This document shows, piece after piece, positions 1 through 43,881 of a stretch of DNA of 64,000 bases (position 1 is the first letter of the stretch; each line of letters begins with the position of its first letter). The translations under genes and the position numbers were made by a program. Where the stretch lies: the NCBI RefSeq assembly GCF_905171775.1, contig NC_053490.1:515362695-515426694 (forward strand), in the 5' to 3' direction. A model generated the notes under the pieces. That model saw only the letters and a list, made by a program, of their open reading frames with translations, was not told the DNA's origin and made no database searches. This stretch comes from Rana temporaria (Eukaryota > Chordata > Amphibia > Anura > Ranidae).

Positions 1-635
1 GAAAAGCAAACCTTCTTTCTCCTTTGGACTTGTATTTGGTTTTTGGTACCTTGACCAGATTTTGGTCGGTGGATCGCAGAACGCGATTCGAGTTGTGAGG
101 TTCTATCTTGTCGCAAAGATATTGCGGAGCCTTCCCATGGATGCACTTATGTGTCAGGCAGAGTGCTTTAAATACAATTCTGTCTTTTACTGGCAGCCAG
201 TGAAGGGTTCTCAACGAAGGTGAGATTGATTCCCATTTTTTTTTTCCAGTCACCAGTCTGGCGGCCGTATTCTGAACGACTTGCAGACGGGAAATTTGGT
301 ACTTTGGGAGTCCGAGGTAAAGGGCGTTAGCATAGTCCAATCTGGAGTTCACAATTGTTCCCACCACGACTGCTACGTCTTCTTTGGGGATAAATGGAAT
401 AAGTCTGCGTAGTAGGCGCAACAGATGGTGCGCTCCGCTGACTACTGACCCTATTTGTGCATCCATTGTCATGAAGGTGTCGAAAATGACCCCAAGACTT
501 TTGACTTTGGAGCTAGGGGTGATGATTTGGCCCAGAATGGGCGGGGGGGTCCAGGTTGTTGCCAGTTGACTCTTTCGGCTGGCGTGAAACATAAGGAGTT
601 CTGTTTTTGAACTGTTGAGTTTCAGATAACTCAAG
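1..635 (-). mobile_element. Non-LTR retrotransposon (LINE) fragment, C-terminal part of reverse transcriptase
   Basis: Read on the minus strand from about 635 to 1, one frame stays open and encodes the later part of a LINE reverse transcriptase. It runs from KLNSSKTELL through VKSLGVIFD and RLDYANALYLGLPK to LHWLPVKDRIVFKALCLTHK and HGKAPQYL. This order is typical of the CR1/L2/Rex group. The catalytic YVDD part is missing at the 5' side (truncation near 635), and the other end runs off the window. A run of ten A at the GKKKW codons is in frame, so the copy looks young. The same family appears on the plus strand at 63130-63930. It lies downstream of the last visible TMPRSS2 exon, in an intron. 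Confidence 0.85.
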
Positions 636-1055
636 TTATAACTTTAAGGCGAGAATAAACTGTTTAGGAGGGAGAAACTAAAGGTAAACCGGTTGCTTTG
701 CTTGATCAAGATCTAGGACTCGCGTCTTTAAAGCTGGATTCCGGTGTTACCTTTAGCCTTGCAAATTTGGACGGACTCCTATATTGAAATTGATTCAACT
801 GAAAGCTCTGAGCTGCTTACAATGTGCATTAGAATCGCTGTAAGTCAGACAGAGCCGGCCTCATTTCCTGGTTGGAGGACACCCAACATTTATCTAGACC
901 TGTCCTTCGACTGTCCCTTGCCAACCTCATTCATTCATTGGATTTCAGTTCTTTCAATCATGGAAGCTCGGTATCACAGGTGGGCACTAAATGGTAAAGT
1001 TCATACTGTGAGTTCAACAACACAATCATACAAAGTTTGTTAAGAATGTACATAC
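636..1055. other. Intronic stretch with no recognised feature
   Basis: Lies between the LINE fragment and the TMPRSS2 exon ending at 1056. I see no splice-bounded coding block, RNA gene or clear repeat. Confidence 0.5.
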
Positions 1056-33915
<32,860 letters not shown>

Positions 33916-33927
<12 letters not shown>

Positions 33928-33988
33928 CTTTGGGATGAAACAGGATAGTAGATAGAATTAACACCCCGGGATCCTTTACTTCATGGGT
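33916..33988 (-). CDS. TMPRSS2: TMPRSS2 start exon (5' leader plus four codons)
   Basis: 73 nt; acceptor TTTTTCTTTCAG before 33988 and donor GTATGT after 33916. The start codon is at 33927-33925 with A at -3 (CCAAAGATGC); ATG CAC ACA CCG then joins in phase 0 to the tail exon, giving MHTPTAPPPPHPYYDNR. I chose this start because the tail exon has no ATG before the conserved PYYDNRGF and because human TMPRSS2 also starts in a short coding stretch of its second exon. A two-codon upstream frame (ATG AAG TAA, 33984-33976) precedes it. Non-coding exon 1 was not found. Confidence 0.82.
33976..33984 (-). promoter_or_regulatory. Minimal upstream reading frame in the TMPRSS2 leader
   Basis: ATG AAG TAA, 57 bases before the main start and in the same frame, within the leader part of the start exon. 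Such short frames can lower translation of the main one; here that is inference. Confidence 0.5.
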
Positions 33989-34067
33989 CTGAAAGAAAAA
34001 GATTATGACTGTGAGCCAAATCACTACAATGTCATATACTCCATATATATCCATACATACAACCAGA

Positions 34068-35375
34068 TTAACCACCAGGCATTTTCACCCCCCTCCTGCC
34101 CAGGCCAATTTTCAGCGCTGTAACCTATGACATTTTGATAATTTCCCCCCACAAATAGAGCTTTCTTTTTGTGGCATTTGATCACCTCTGTGTTTTTTTT
34201 TTTTGGGGTGCTATAAAACAAAAAAGACAAAAAAAAAAGAAGAGCGTCAATTTTAAACACACAGGGCCAGATCCACAGAATAATTACGCCGGCGTAATCG
34301 TAATTTCAAAGTTCCCGCGTCGTATCTTTGTTTTGTATCTACAAAACAAGATACGACTGCATCTGGGCTTGATCTGACAGGCGTACGTCTTAGTACGCCA
34401 TCGGATCTTAGGTGCATTTTTCCGCAGGCCGCTAGGTGGCGTTTCCGTCGAATTCCGCGTCGAGTATGCAAATTAGCTAGATACGGCGATCCACGAACAT
34501 ATGTCCGGCGCATTTTTTTACGCCGTTTGCGTTCGGCTTTTTCCGGCGTATAGTTACCCCTGCTATATGAGGCGTATCCTATGTTAAGTATGGCCGTCGT
34601 TCCAGCGTCGAATTTTGAATTTTTTACGTCGTTTGCTTAAGTCGTTCGCGAATAGGGATTTGCGTATGAATGACGTCACCGTCGTAAGCATTGGCTTGTT
34701 TCGGTTTAATTTCGAGCATGCGCACTGGGATACCCTTAAGGACGGCGCATGCACCGTAAAAAAAAAAACGTCATTTACGTCGGGTCACGACGTATTTACA
34801 TAAAACACGCCCCCATCACATCGATTTGAAATGGGCGCCCTTACGCTGCCAAAATTACACTACGCCGCCGTAACTTACGGCGCAACTTCTTTGAGGATAA
34901 GGAAAATACGCTGTAAGTTACGACGGCGTAGTGTATCAGAGATACGCTACGCCGGCCGCAACAATGCGCCGATGTACGTGGATCTGCCTCACAATATTTT
35001 TTACCTTTTAGCTATAATAAAATATCCCAATTTAAAATAAAAAAATCTTCCTCAGTTCAGGCCGATATATATTCTTCGACATACTTGTGAAAAAAAAACA
35101 AAAAAAGAAGAAACAAAAACAAAAATAAAACAAAAAAACGCAATAATTGTCTATTGATTGGTTTGCGCAAAAATTATAGCGCCTACAAATTAGGGGATAG
35201 ATTTATGGCATTTTTATTATGCATTTTCTTTTTATTATTTTTTACTAGTAATGGCGGCGATCTGCGATTTTTGTCAGGACTGTGATATTGCGGCGGACAC
35301 ATCGGACACTTTTGACACATTTTGGGACCATTGACAATTATACAGCGATTAGTTCTATAAATATGCACCGATTAC
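34068..35375. mobile_element. TTAA-type element, right end lost, interrupted by a MITE
   Basis: TTAACCACCAGGCATTTTC at the left, followed by the TTTGTGGCATTTGATCACCT-type block also found (inverted or not) in 1401-2330 and 36828-37766. After the MITE at 34264-34990 the same element resumes (TTGATTGGTTTGCGCAAAAA near 35154, GGCGGCGATC near 35254). No right TTAA end. Confidence 0.7.
34264..34990. mobile_element. PIF/Harbinger-like MITE, complete, nested
   Basis: Ends GGGCCAGATCCACAG and GTGGATCTGCCTC; ACA duplicated at 34261-34263 and 34991-34993. Interior CCCCTGCTATATGAGGCGTA as in other copies. Confidence 0.87.
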
Positions 35376-35995
35376 TAAACATGTGCATTCGTTTTCGTTC
35401 CAATTTCTGGGATTTTTGCGTTCATTTTAACAAACGATAACGAACGCGCAGAAACCGAAATCTCCGACATAAAATAAAAGCTGTATTTTCGTTTCGCTGC
35501 GACAACAGTTCGATCTGGATAGAAGAAGATTCGACATGATGGTGACAATAGCGATCTGTGTCTATCGAACCTGCGGTTGAATGTGCCTAACCTAACTCTA
35601 TTAGCCCCCGTTCACACCTAGGCGTATGTACGCCTGTAGTGCGACGCCGCAGCCGCCCCTGAGACGCTGGAGGGATGATTTCACATTGCCCTCTATGGAG
35701 CTGGTTCACATCTCCACGCCGAACGCCGAACGCCGTACGCCTGCCGCCTGAAAACAAGTCCCGGACCTTTTTTTCAGGCGGCTTTCGGCGTTTGGCATAG
35801 GAGATGTGAACCATCTCCATAGAGGGGGTAAGGCTGCATTCACAATCGCGGCGTTTTGTCGCCGCAAATCGCGGTACAAAACGCTGCAATTTGCCGCCGC
35901 AATTCGCGGGACAAAACGCCACGATTTTGTATGCCAAGGTGTGAATGCAGCCTTAGTCCAGATTATTCTACATAGAGAGGAAAGATTCGACATTA
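35376..35995. mobile_element. AT-rich ACATGTGCA-family element, interrupted
   Basis: Edge ACATGTGCATTCGTTTTCG at 35382. The 35470-35604 and 35953-35995 parts match, in reverse, the segment 62860-63100 continuously. The gap between them is the MITE 35605-35952. Confidence 0.75.
35605..35952. mobile_element. PIF/Harbinger-like MITE (CCCCCGTTCACACCTAGG), complete
   Basis: Left CCCCCGTTCACACCTAGGCG and right GGTGTGAATGCAGCC; TTAG at 35601-35604 and again at 35953-35956. The corresponding uninterrupted site near 62950 (reverse) has one copy, so the duplication is confirmed within this window. Related copy: 41291-41632. Confidence 0.87.
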
Positions 35996-36266
35996 TATTG
36001 GGGGGATATTTGGTAAAAGTAAAAAATATTAATTTTTTTTCAAAATTGTTGCTCGATTTTTGTTTATAGCGCAAAAAATTTAAAACCGCAGAGGTGATCA
36101 AATACCACCAAAAGAAAGCTCAATTTGTGGGGAAAAAAGGACGCCAATTTTGTTTGGGAGCCACGTCGCACGACCGCGCAATTGTCAGTTAAAGCGACGC
36201 AGTGCCGAATCGCAAAAAGTGCTCTGGTCTTTGACCAGCAATATGGTCCGGGGCTTAAGTGGTTAA
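35996..36266. mobile_element. piggyBac-like element, left part lost
   Basis: From the GGGGGATATTTGG segment to the terminus GGTCCGGGGCTTAAGTGG plus TTAA (36263-36266). It carries GACCGCGCAATTGTC at 36171. Confidence 0.8.
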
Positions 36267-36665
36267 TGTGCGTTTGAAAAAAAAGTGTTGTATGCTCATG
36301 CATGGGTAAACGCTCACGCACATACGCATCAGCATCTACAAGCATACAGTCATTCACTTGTATGGGCGGTACATGGCACCTTCCTTCCTTGGGTTCGAGA
36401 AGTGGCAGAATTTTTATGCTAGAATACTTTTTGCCATGTAAACTTCCGTGTGCAGGAGGCCATGGCCATCCTACATTCCTTAGGAAAATCCTACAGACCT
36501 GACTGAGCTTTAAGACCTCACATGACCAAATAGTGACCTTTGCATTGCGCAAGATCAGCAATTACGACAGTCCTTCAGCCTTCCGTTCTGAGCAATAAAA
36601 CATAAAACCAACCATTCAGAAAGCCATTCAATACTTATTCATGCAAAAAACTGTTCTCAGTCAAG

Positions 36666-37936
36666 CAGTGCCGATCCTGACCTCCCTGGGGCCCTAAGCA
36701 AAGTTACATGTCACATTAACGTTGAAAAGCAGGGGGGGGGGGGGGGGGGGTCTGCCGACAGTGACATGTCACATTAAAGATTAGCATGGGGGGGGGGGCA
36801 GTTTCGGAAGTGAAGTGACATCTTACCTTAACCACTTAAGCCCCGGACCTTTAGGCAGCTAAAGGCCCAGGTCAGGTTTCGCGATTCGGCACTGCGTCGC
36901 TTTAACAGACAATTGCGTGGTCGTGCGACGTGGCTCCCAAACAAAATTGGCGTCCTTTTTTCCCACAAATAGAGCTTTCTTTTGGTGGTATTTGATCACC
37001 TCTGCGGTTTTTATTTTTTGCGCTATAAACAAAAATAGAGCGACAGTTTTAAAAAAAATGCAATATTTTTTACTTTTTGCTATAATAAATATCCCCCAAA
37101 AATATATAAAAAAACTTTTTTTTTCCTCAGTTTAGGCCGATACGTATTCTTCTACCTATTTTTGGTAAAAAAAAAAAAAAATCGCAATAAGCGTTTATCG
37201 GTTGGTTTGCGCAAAATTTATAGTGTTTACAAAATAGGGGATAGTTTTATTGCATTTTTATAAAATTTTTTTTTTTTTTACTACTAATGGCGGCGATCAG
37301 CGATTTTTGTTCGTGACTGCGACATTATCATTTTCTCAGCAAAAAATGCATTTAAATTGCATTGTTTATTGTGGAAATGACAGTTGCAGTTTGGGAGTTA
37401 ACCACAGGGGGAGCTGAAGGGGTTATGTTTCACCTAGTGTGTGTTTACAACTGTAGGGGGGTGTGGCTGTAGGAGTGACGTCATCGATTGTGTCTCCCTA
37501 TAAAGGGGATGACACGATCGATGCAGCCGCCACAGTGAAGGGAAGCCAAGTTTACACGTGGCTCTCCCCGTTATTCAGTTTCGGGGACCGATCGCGGGAC
37601 CCCAGCGGCGATCGGGTCCGCGGGTCCCACAGCTTCGGACCAGGTCGTGGGCGCGCGCCCGCAACCCATGGTTGGGTAGATGTACAGGACATGCCGGTAC
37701 GTCCATCTGCCCAGCCATGCCATTCTGTGGACGTATATCTACAGGCGGCGGTCGTTAAGTGGTTAAAGAAGCAGGGGGTACCTCTTCTCCCATGCAGACA
37801 GCGAGTTGAGAAGCGGGGTGAGGGGCCAAAAATTACTTCTCACCAGGTGGGGCCTCTAGTAATTGGGGGGGCCCTCCGCAGCTTTGCAGGGCCCTAAGAG
37901 GCTTGCATAGTGAGCCTAAAGGGCTGATCGGCCCTG
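36666..37936. mobile_element. hAT-like MITE (CAGKGCCGATC), interrupted
   Basis: Left CAGTGCCGATCCTGA; right end reversed CAGGGCCGATCAGCCC. Perfect 8-bp duplication CAGTCAAG at 36658-36665 and 37937-37944. Contains a G-run at 36732-36750 and the TTAA element at 36828-37766. Confidence 0.87.
36828..37766. mobile_element. piggyBac-like element, complete, opposite orientation to 1401-2330
   Basis: TTAACCACTTAAGCCCCGG at the left and GTCGTTAAGTGGTTAA at the right; TTAA both sides (36828-36831, 37763-37766). Read in reverse it follows 1401-2330 over its full length, so it is the best second copy of that family here. Confidence 0.87.
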
Positions 37937-37944
37937 CAGTCAAG

Positions 37945-38420
37945 GCAAATTCCCCAAGAACGGGCCTGTAACTCAATAGCTGGTTACAACCTAAACTGTG
38001 TTAATCCTAAACTTTGAAAAGTAGGTTACTAATTCCCTTCTCTAGGCGATTCTCTAAATAGTTTGCTAAAGTCATAAAATCCCAGATGATCTCAGGAGGC
38101 AACCCATTCCTGTATGTAACTGACCATGCTGGAACCATAGCGCTCAACTGTCCCTGATTTCGAGAGACTGTCCCAGATTTGGAACAATGTCCTTCTGTCC
38201 ATCTTTCCTCATGTGTCCCTTATTTTGGTCTGATCTATAGGAGTTGTATATAAAATGCACTTTTTATCTTTCAAAGAGTAGGACAGAAAATATGTAATGT
38301 AAACTTACACTGGTCTCCCCCCCCCCCTTGCTCACCCCCCCCCCCCCCAGTCCCGCGATTACCCGCTGGGACACATCGGATTGCCGCTTTACTGGACCGG
38401 GGATTTGAAATCCCCATGGC
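37945..38420. other. Non-coding; old repeat and C-runs
   Basis: 38132-38300 (GCTCAACTGTCCCTGATTTC) resembles a dispersed repeat also hinted at near 62130 (ATACCTCCCAACTTTCTGAG). C-runs at 38318-38326 and 38336-38349. Confidence 0.45.
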
Positions 38421-38759
38421 TTAGGCCCCGTACACACGATCGTTCCAAACCGATGAGAATGGTCCGACGGGCCATTTCCATCGGTTCACCGCTGAAGTGG
38501 CCTGATGGTCTGATGTGCGTACACACCATCGTTCCAAAAACCGATCGGATCAGAACGCGGTGACGTCAAACACACGACGTGCTGAATAAAACGAAGTTCA
38601 ATGCTTCCAAGCATGCGTCGACTTGATTCTGAGCATGCGTGGGTTTTGAACCGATGCTTTTCTGTACTAACCATCGGTTTGGTCCGATGGGGCAGCGGTC
38701 CATCGGTTCGATTTTAAAGCATGTTTTAAATTTTTGAACCGAAGGAAAACAGACCGATG

Positions 38760-39936
38760 TGTGGTGTCCCAGTACAGGTATTTGCTGTAGGCCCTGTCAG
38801 ATTGAGGCCCTCGGCTTGTGGGGTCTCCTCTGCAGGGACTCAGCTAGTTATGATGTGATTTATACCGTTATGGTTGATAATACGTTTATTAGGTGTGTGT
38901 ATAGCTTTAAGAGGTTTAGTCAGCCATCTCATGTTCAGTCAGAGTGCATTACCATCTCATGTTCAGTCAGAGTGTATTAGAGTCGGGAGGACTAAGTGCT
39001 AGACAAGACCTTATTGTGTTGTGTTATACTACAGGTCAGTCTCTATGATCCACAGCTCTCAACCAATGGGCTTCAGTCTCATCAGGCCCTTATAAGGGAT
39101 TGTACTTCCTGTTTAAGCCAGTCTAGACTACACACAGTTCCTGGCAGAGCAGAGCAAAACACAGTCAGAGAAGCAGTGCAGGCCAGAAGCCTCCAGTTCA
39201 GGAGAAAATACAGCAAAGAGTGGAGTATCCCTAAACATTACAGAACCAGTACTTCAGCTCATTTATCGGATCAATCCGTTATTTCGGAGAAAAGCCTCAA
39301 GTCTACAGACACTTCAGTAAGTGTATCTATTTTTCAGCCTAGTTAAGCATAGGCCCTGAATTACTAATCCGGCTTTTGCAGCCGAGTATATATATGATCA
39401 GCTAAGCTCAAGCATTATCAGCCGTGTGATCCTCTAGAGCATGGGTGCTCAACCTGTGGCTCTCCAGCTGTTGCGGAACTACAATTCCCATGAGGCATTG
39501 CAAGCCGCTGACAGGTACAAGCATGTCTCCCAAAGGCTGAGGCATTATGGGAATTGTAGTTTTGCAACAGCTGGAGAGCCACAGGTTGAGCACCCATGCT
39601 CTAGAGGCTGCCTGCAGAACATTTTGACACTCTGTTTAAACGCTGTGAAGATTTTGACACCTGCCTTCATGCCAGTAAAGCCTTTGTTGTATTAACCCCT
39701 GTTGTGGACTGTGTCATTACCATCCTAACTAGCGGGGGTACGGAGGCCCCCGGAGCTGTAGTTTCCCGGGGTATACCAAGACTACAGTGGCGTCACGTGA
39801 CAGAGAGGGTTAATACCATCTGGCCCTCACTAAGGGTTAATACCACCTGACCCTGGGCTCCTAGCCCCAAGAACCAAGTAGCTTACCATCAAGCGCATGT
39901 GTGTGGCCGTGGGGCTCACCCTCCCCGGTCACCACA
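38760..39936. mobile_element. Solo LTR of a retrovirus-like element
   Basis: Starts TGTGGTGTCCCAG and ends CCGGTCACCACA: TG...CA with TGTGGTG/CACCACA inverted tips, and GATG duplicated at 38756-38759 and 39937-39940. About 1.18 kb with no coding frame. CCCTTATAAGGG at 39086 could be a TATA region; no internal genes remain, as expected after recombination between two LTRs. Confidence 0.82.
39440..39598. mobile_element. Short hAT-like hairpin element inside the LTR
   Basis: Inverted arms CATGGGTGCTCAACCTGTGG and complement; 8-bp duplication CTCTAGAG at 39432-39439 and 39599-39606. The core ACTACAATTCCCATGAGGC is shared with 17784-17942. Confidence 0.88.
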
Positions 39937-40235
39937 GATGGGCTATACACGGTCGGTTTGGAACCTCGGTCCATTCTCATCGGTTTTGTCCGACCGTGTG
40001 TACGCGGCCTTAATCTCCTATCCGTTCCTCTCTACATGTACGGGTAGGAGTCAATCTAATTGGTCGGCGCCGTCACATGGAGAAGAGGAGAGCAAGCCGT
40101 GGGGTGGTGGTAAAGCGGCGATCTGAGGTCTCATAGCGGTTGATCGTGGGACGCAAGGTCAGCGGGGGGGCAGGGGGTTCGGCAGTGTAGGTTCACCTTA
40201 CAGATTTTCACTTTGTGACATTTCAATAAAGTTTG

Positions 40236-40690
40236 TTAACCACTTGCTTACTGGGCACTTAAGCCCCCTTCCTGCCCAGGCCAATTTTCAGCTTTCACGG
40301 TCATGCAGCACTGTACCAATATGACATTTTTATAATTTTTTTCACTCAAATAGAGATTTATTTTGGTGGTATTTAATCACTACTGGGGTTTTTATATTTT
40401 TTGCCAAACAAAAAAATAAAAAACACCACAACACACACACACTCACACGCTTTTCATAGTTTGTTATAACATATTTCAAATGGGTAATTTTTCTCCTTAA
40501 CTTATGTGTGCTGATGAGGCTGCACTGATGGGCACTGATCAGGCTGCACTGGTGGGCACTGATCAGGCTGCACTGATGGGCACTGATCAGGCTGCACTGA
40601 TCGGTGGCGATGGTGGGCACTGCTTAGCAGCAGTACTAATATGCACTGGTAGGTGGCACTGGTGGGCTTGAAAGCTACATTCTTCTAACA
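40236..40690. mobile_element. TTAA-type element, right part lost, with a minisatellite
   Basis: TTAACCACTTGCTTACTGGG at the left, then CCTGCCCAGGCCAATTTTCA as in 34068-35375. 40515-40630 holds about five copies of GCTGCACTGATGGGCACTGA. Confidence 0.75.
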
Positions 40691-41165
40691 ATTATACTGC
40701 CCACAGCCCATGATTCATGACTGGGCAACGAGGACTGTGAAAGGCACCAAGGTCCAGTGTGGGTGCTCCAATCTGTGAAACACAGAAAGCAGAACATGTT
40801 GACGTTCTAAAGGGTTAATGATTTTCCTGCAAGAACTCCGACCTTTCCTCTTTACATTTTATTGCAGGATGTCAAATCCAAAGTGTTTTATTAACCTGCA
40901 ATAAGCAATTTAGGAATAAATTCCTATAGCTAGTCACAAAGCACAGAAAGGTCACCTAAATAGTAACCGGAATGTAAATTTTCAGTGGTTATTACTGTAC
41001 AGTTTATTTTTTTCTTGTGATCTCCATCATGGGAGGATTAACATACATGCTGAATGACTGGACAGTCTGTGGGTATTTTTAGATGGATATTTACTGCTGT
41101 TTGACACTTCAAAAACTTTCAACATCATATACCCAAAAGCACAAACTTTATTTTTTTTTAGGTTT
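40691..41165. other. No recognised feature
   Basis: Ordinary non-coding sequence; no terminal repeats or exon-like block seen. Confidence 0.5.
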
Positions 41166-41290
41166 GGATATACACTATAGTGTGAAAAGTATTGGAACGC
41201 CTGCCTTTACACACACATAAACTTTAATGGCATCCCAGTCTTAGTCTGTAGTGTTCAATATTGAGCTGGCTCCGCCCTTTGCAGCTATAA

Positions 41291-41632
41291 GGCTCCATTC
41301 ACACCTAGGCAGACAAATTTGCGGCGTTTTGTCGCCACAAATCGCGGTAGAAATAGCAGCGTTTTGTACCGCGATTTGCGGCGACAAAACGCCGGTATTG
41401 TCCGCCTAGATGTGCCCCAGATTGACCCCCTCTATGGAGATGCTTCCCATCTCCTAGCCGAACGCCGAAAGCCGCCTGAAAAAAAAGGTCCGGGACCTTT
41501 TTTCAGGCGGCAGGCGTCCGGCGTTCAGCGTGGAGATGTGAACCATCTCCATAGAGGGACATGTGTTTTCATCCCTCTGGCGGCAGCGGCGTAGCACTAC
41601 AGGCGTAAAAACGCCTAGGTGTGAATGGGGGC
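41291..41632. mobile_element. PIF/Harbinger-like MITE (CATTCACACCTAGG), nested
   Basis: Left GGCTCCATTCACACCTAGGC and right GCCTAGGTGTGAATGGGGGC; TAA duplicated at 41288-41290 and 41633-41635. Central palindrome CCTGAAAAAAAAGGTCCGGG region. Confidence 0.88.
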
Positions 41633-41849
41633 TAAAGCTTCAACTCTTCTGGGAAGGCTGCCTACAAAGGTTTAGGAGTGTGTCTATGGGAAAGTTTGAC
41701 AATTCCTCCAGAAGCACATTTGTGAGGTCAGGCACTGATATTGGAGAAGGCCTGGCTCACAGTCTCCAATCAAATTCATTCCAAAGGTGCTCTGTTGGGT
41801 TGAGGTCAGGACTCTGTGCAAACTCAAGTTCCTCCACCCCAAACTCCAT

Positions 41850-42499
41850 GGGCCGGATTCAGAAAGAGATACGCCGTCGTATCTCTGAGTCCGGCCGGTG
41901 TAAGTGTCTTAGGCTCTTGGGCTGCAATTTCAGGCTGGCTGCTAGGTGGCGCTTCCGTATTTTTACGCGACGAATATGCTAATTAGTATTTACGCCGATT
42001 CAGAAACGAACGACCGCCCGACGCTTTTTTTACGCCGTTTGCGTTCGGCTTTTTCCGGCGTATAGTTACCCCTGCTATATGAGGCGTAGCTAATGTTAAG
42101 TATGGCCGTCGTTCCCGCGCCGAGTTTTGAATTTTTACGTTGTTTGCGTAAGTCGTTCGCGAATACGGCTGGACGTAATTTACGTTCACGTCGAAAGCAA
42201 TGACGTTTTGCGGCGGATTTTGTAGCATGCGCACTGGGATGTTTTCACGAACGGCGAATGCGCCTTAAAAAAAAAAACGTAAAATACGCAGGGTCAAGCA
42301 AAATTTTAATAAAACACGCCCCCCACATCCCCATTTGAATTAGGCGGGCTTACGCCGGCCCACATACGTTACGTCGCCGTAACTTAGGGCGCAAGTTCTT
42401 TATGAATACGGAACTTGCGCCCAAAGTTAGAGCGGCGTAACGTATCTAAGATACGTTACGCCGGCCGGACAGATACGCCATTGTATCTGAATCCGGCCC
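41850..42499. mobile_element. PIF/Harbinger-like MITE, nested in Tc1
   Basis: Ends GGGCCGGATTCAGA and CTGAATCCGGCCC; CAT duplicated at 41847-41849 and 42500-42502. Removing it rejoins the Tc1 sequence CTCCATGTCTTTATGG. Confidence 0.9.
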
Positions 42500-42822
42500 C
42501 ATGTCTTTATGGACCTTGCTTTGTGCACTGGTGAGCAGTCATGTTGGAACAGGAAGGGGCCGTCCCCAAACTGTTCCCACAAAGTTGGGAGCATGAAATT
42601 GTCCAAAATGTCTTGGAATGCTGAAGCATCAAGAGTTCCCTTCACTGGAACTAAGGGGCCAAACCCAACCCCTGAAAAACAACTCCACACTATAACTCCC
42701 TCTCCACCAAATGATTTGGACCAGTGCACAAAGCAAGGTCCATAAAGACAAGGATAAGCAAGTTTGGGGTGGAGGAACTTGACTGGCCTGCACAGAGTCC
42801 TGACATCAATCTGATAGAACAC
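42427..42822 (-). pseudogene. Tc1-type transposase fragment, left arm
   Basis: Minus-strand frame with FVHWSKSFGGEGVIVWSCFS, then DILDNFMLPTLW and FLFQHDCSPVHKARS, where the Asp of QHD is the second catalytic residue. It ends by running into the MITE at 42499. Confidence 0.85.
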
Positions 42823-42969
42823 CTATGGGATGAATTAGTGTGGAGAGTGCAAGCCAGGCCTTCTCGTCTAACATCAGTCCCTGACCTCACAAATGTGCTT
42901 CTGGAAGAATGGTCAAACATTCCCATAGACACTCCTAAACCTTGCGGACGGCCTTCCCAGAAGAGTTGA
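42720..42969 (+). pseudogene. Tc1-type transposase C-terminus, right arm
   Basis: Plus-strand frame VHKARSIKTRISKFGVEELD, WPAQSPDINLIEHLWDEL and VLLEEWSNIP. The Glu of LIEHLW is the third catalytic residue. It is the mirror of the left arm, not a continuation of it. Confidence 0.85.
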
Positions 42970-43207
42970 AGCTGTTATAGCTGCAAAGGGTGGGCCAACT
43001 CAATATTGAACCCTACAGACTAAGACTGGGATACTATTAAGGTTCATGTGCGTGAAATTAGGGTTGGTGGTACCTGCGTATAGTTGTTTGTTTCCAAGTT
43101 ACGGGCCGGAGGCCTAACAATTTTCAGTGGTTACGTAGGTAGTTGATGCCCACAAGGACCTTGCGACTTCTATTTTGGCAGAATGTACTGGATGTTCATA
43201 TGTTATA

Positions 43208-43659
43208 CAGTGGAATCTCGGATTACGAGCATAATCAGTTCCTGGAGAATGCTCGTAATCCAAAGTACTCGCATATCAAAGCAAGTTTCCCCATAAAAGT
43301 CAATGGAAACTAAAATAATTTGTTCCGTATGGACTTCAATGGCATGCAATACCGCATACGGCCAGAGGTGGGGGGCGCCGGAGAGCCTCGGAAACAGCCG
43401 GAAAGGCCCGAGGCTGACCCAGAAACTGAGTATTTCCATGTCTTTGTGTGCATTTCCGATCGGCTCTGATCGGCTGGGATTGGCTCTACTCGGGCGCCCC
43501 CCCACCTCAGGCTAAACGCGGTACTGCACAACGCTGTGGCTTGAATCCTGCTATTTTTGCGAGACAGCACTCACAAACAGCGTCAAGATTTTTTAAATTA
43601 CAGTGCTCGTATTGCGAAACGCTGGTTAACCGCATTACTCGCAATCTGAGGTTCCACTG
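43208..43659. mobile_element. MITE with TA duplication (CAGTGGAATCTCGG)
   Basis: Left CAGTGGAATCTCGGATTACG and right TCTGAGGTTCCACTG; TA on each side (43206-43207, 43660-43661), typical of Tc1/mariner. Other copies: 48866-49008 and 58558-58938. Confidence 0.85.
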
Positions 43660-43881
43660 TATATGTTTAGACGTTATTTATAATTGTTAAGAAAAGGCCG
43701 CTATGTCCTCCATCTTGAGCCTCATGTGGTTATTCTTAAAAATGTTAGTGGAGGAGTTGTAATCAAATAGTTTTGGAGAGCAAAGCATCTTTTGTAGTTA
43801 TACCCTAGTCAAGCAATGAAAAACTTCCCCACTGGGGACACAGCAATGTGGTGAATTTTTTGGGTCATATTTAAACTCATT

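Larger units (their letters stand above)
38424..40009. mobile_element. PIF/Harbinger-like MITE (GCCCCGTACACAC family) split by a solo LTR
   Basis: Left GGCCCCGTACACACGATCG and right GTGTGTACGCGGCC; TTA duplicated at 38421-38423 and 40010-40012. The CCGATGAGAATGGTCC arm near 38441 is mirrored near 39970. The two halves are separated by 38760-39936. Confidence 0.85.
41170..43055. mobile_element. Tc1-type element in fold-back (inverted duplicate) form
   Basis: The left arm carries antisense transposase: GVIVWSCFSGVGFGPLVPVK, FLFQHDCSPVHKARS on the minus strand (42822-42500). The right arm, from about 42720, carries the same transposase region and its C-terminus in sense orientation (KARSIKTR, SPDINLIEHLWDEL). 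The outer tips (CCTGCCTTTACACACACATA / reversed ACGCACATGAACC) are complementary. Two MITEs interrupt the left arm. The first part of the transposase is absent, so it is not functional. Confidence 0.82.
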
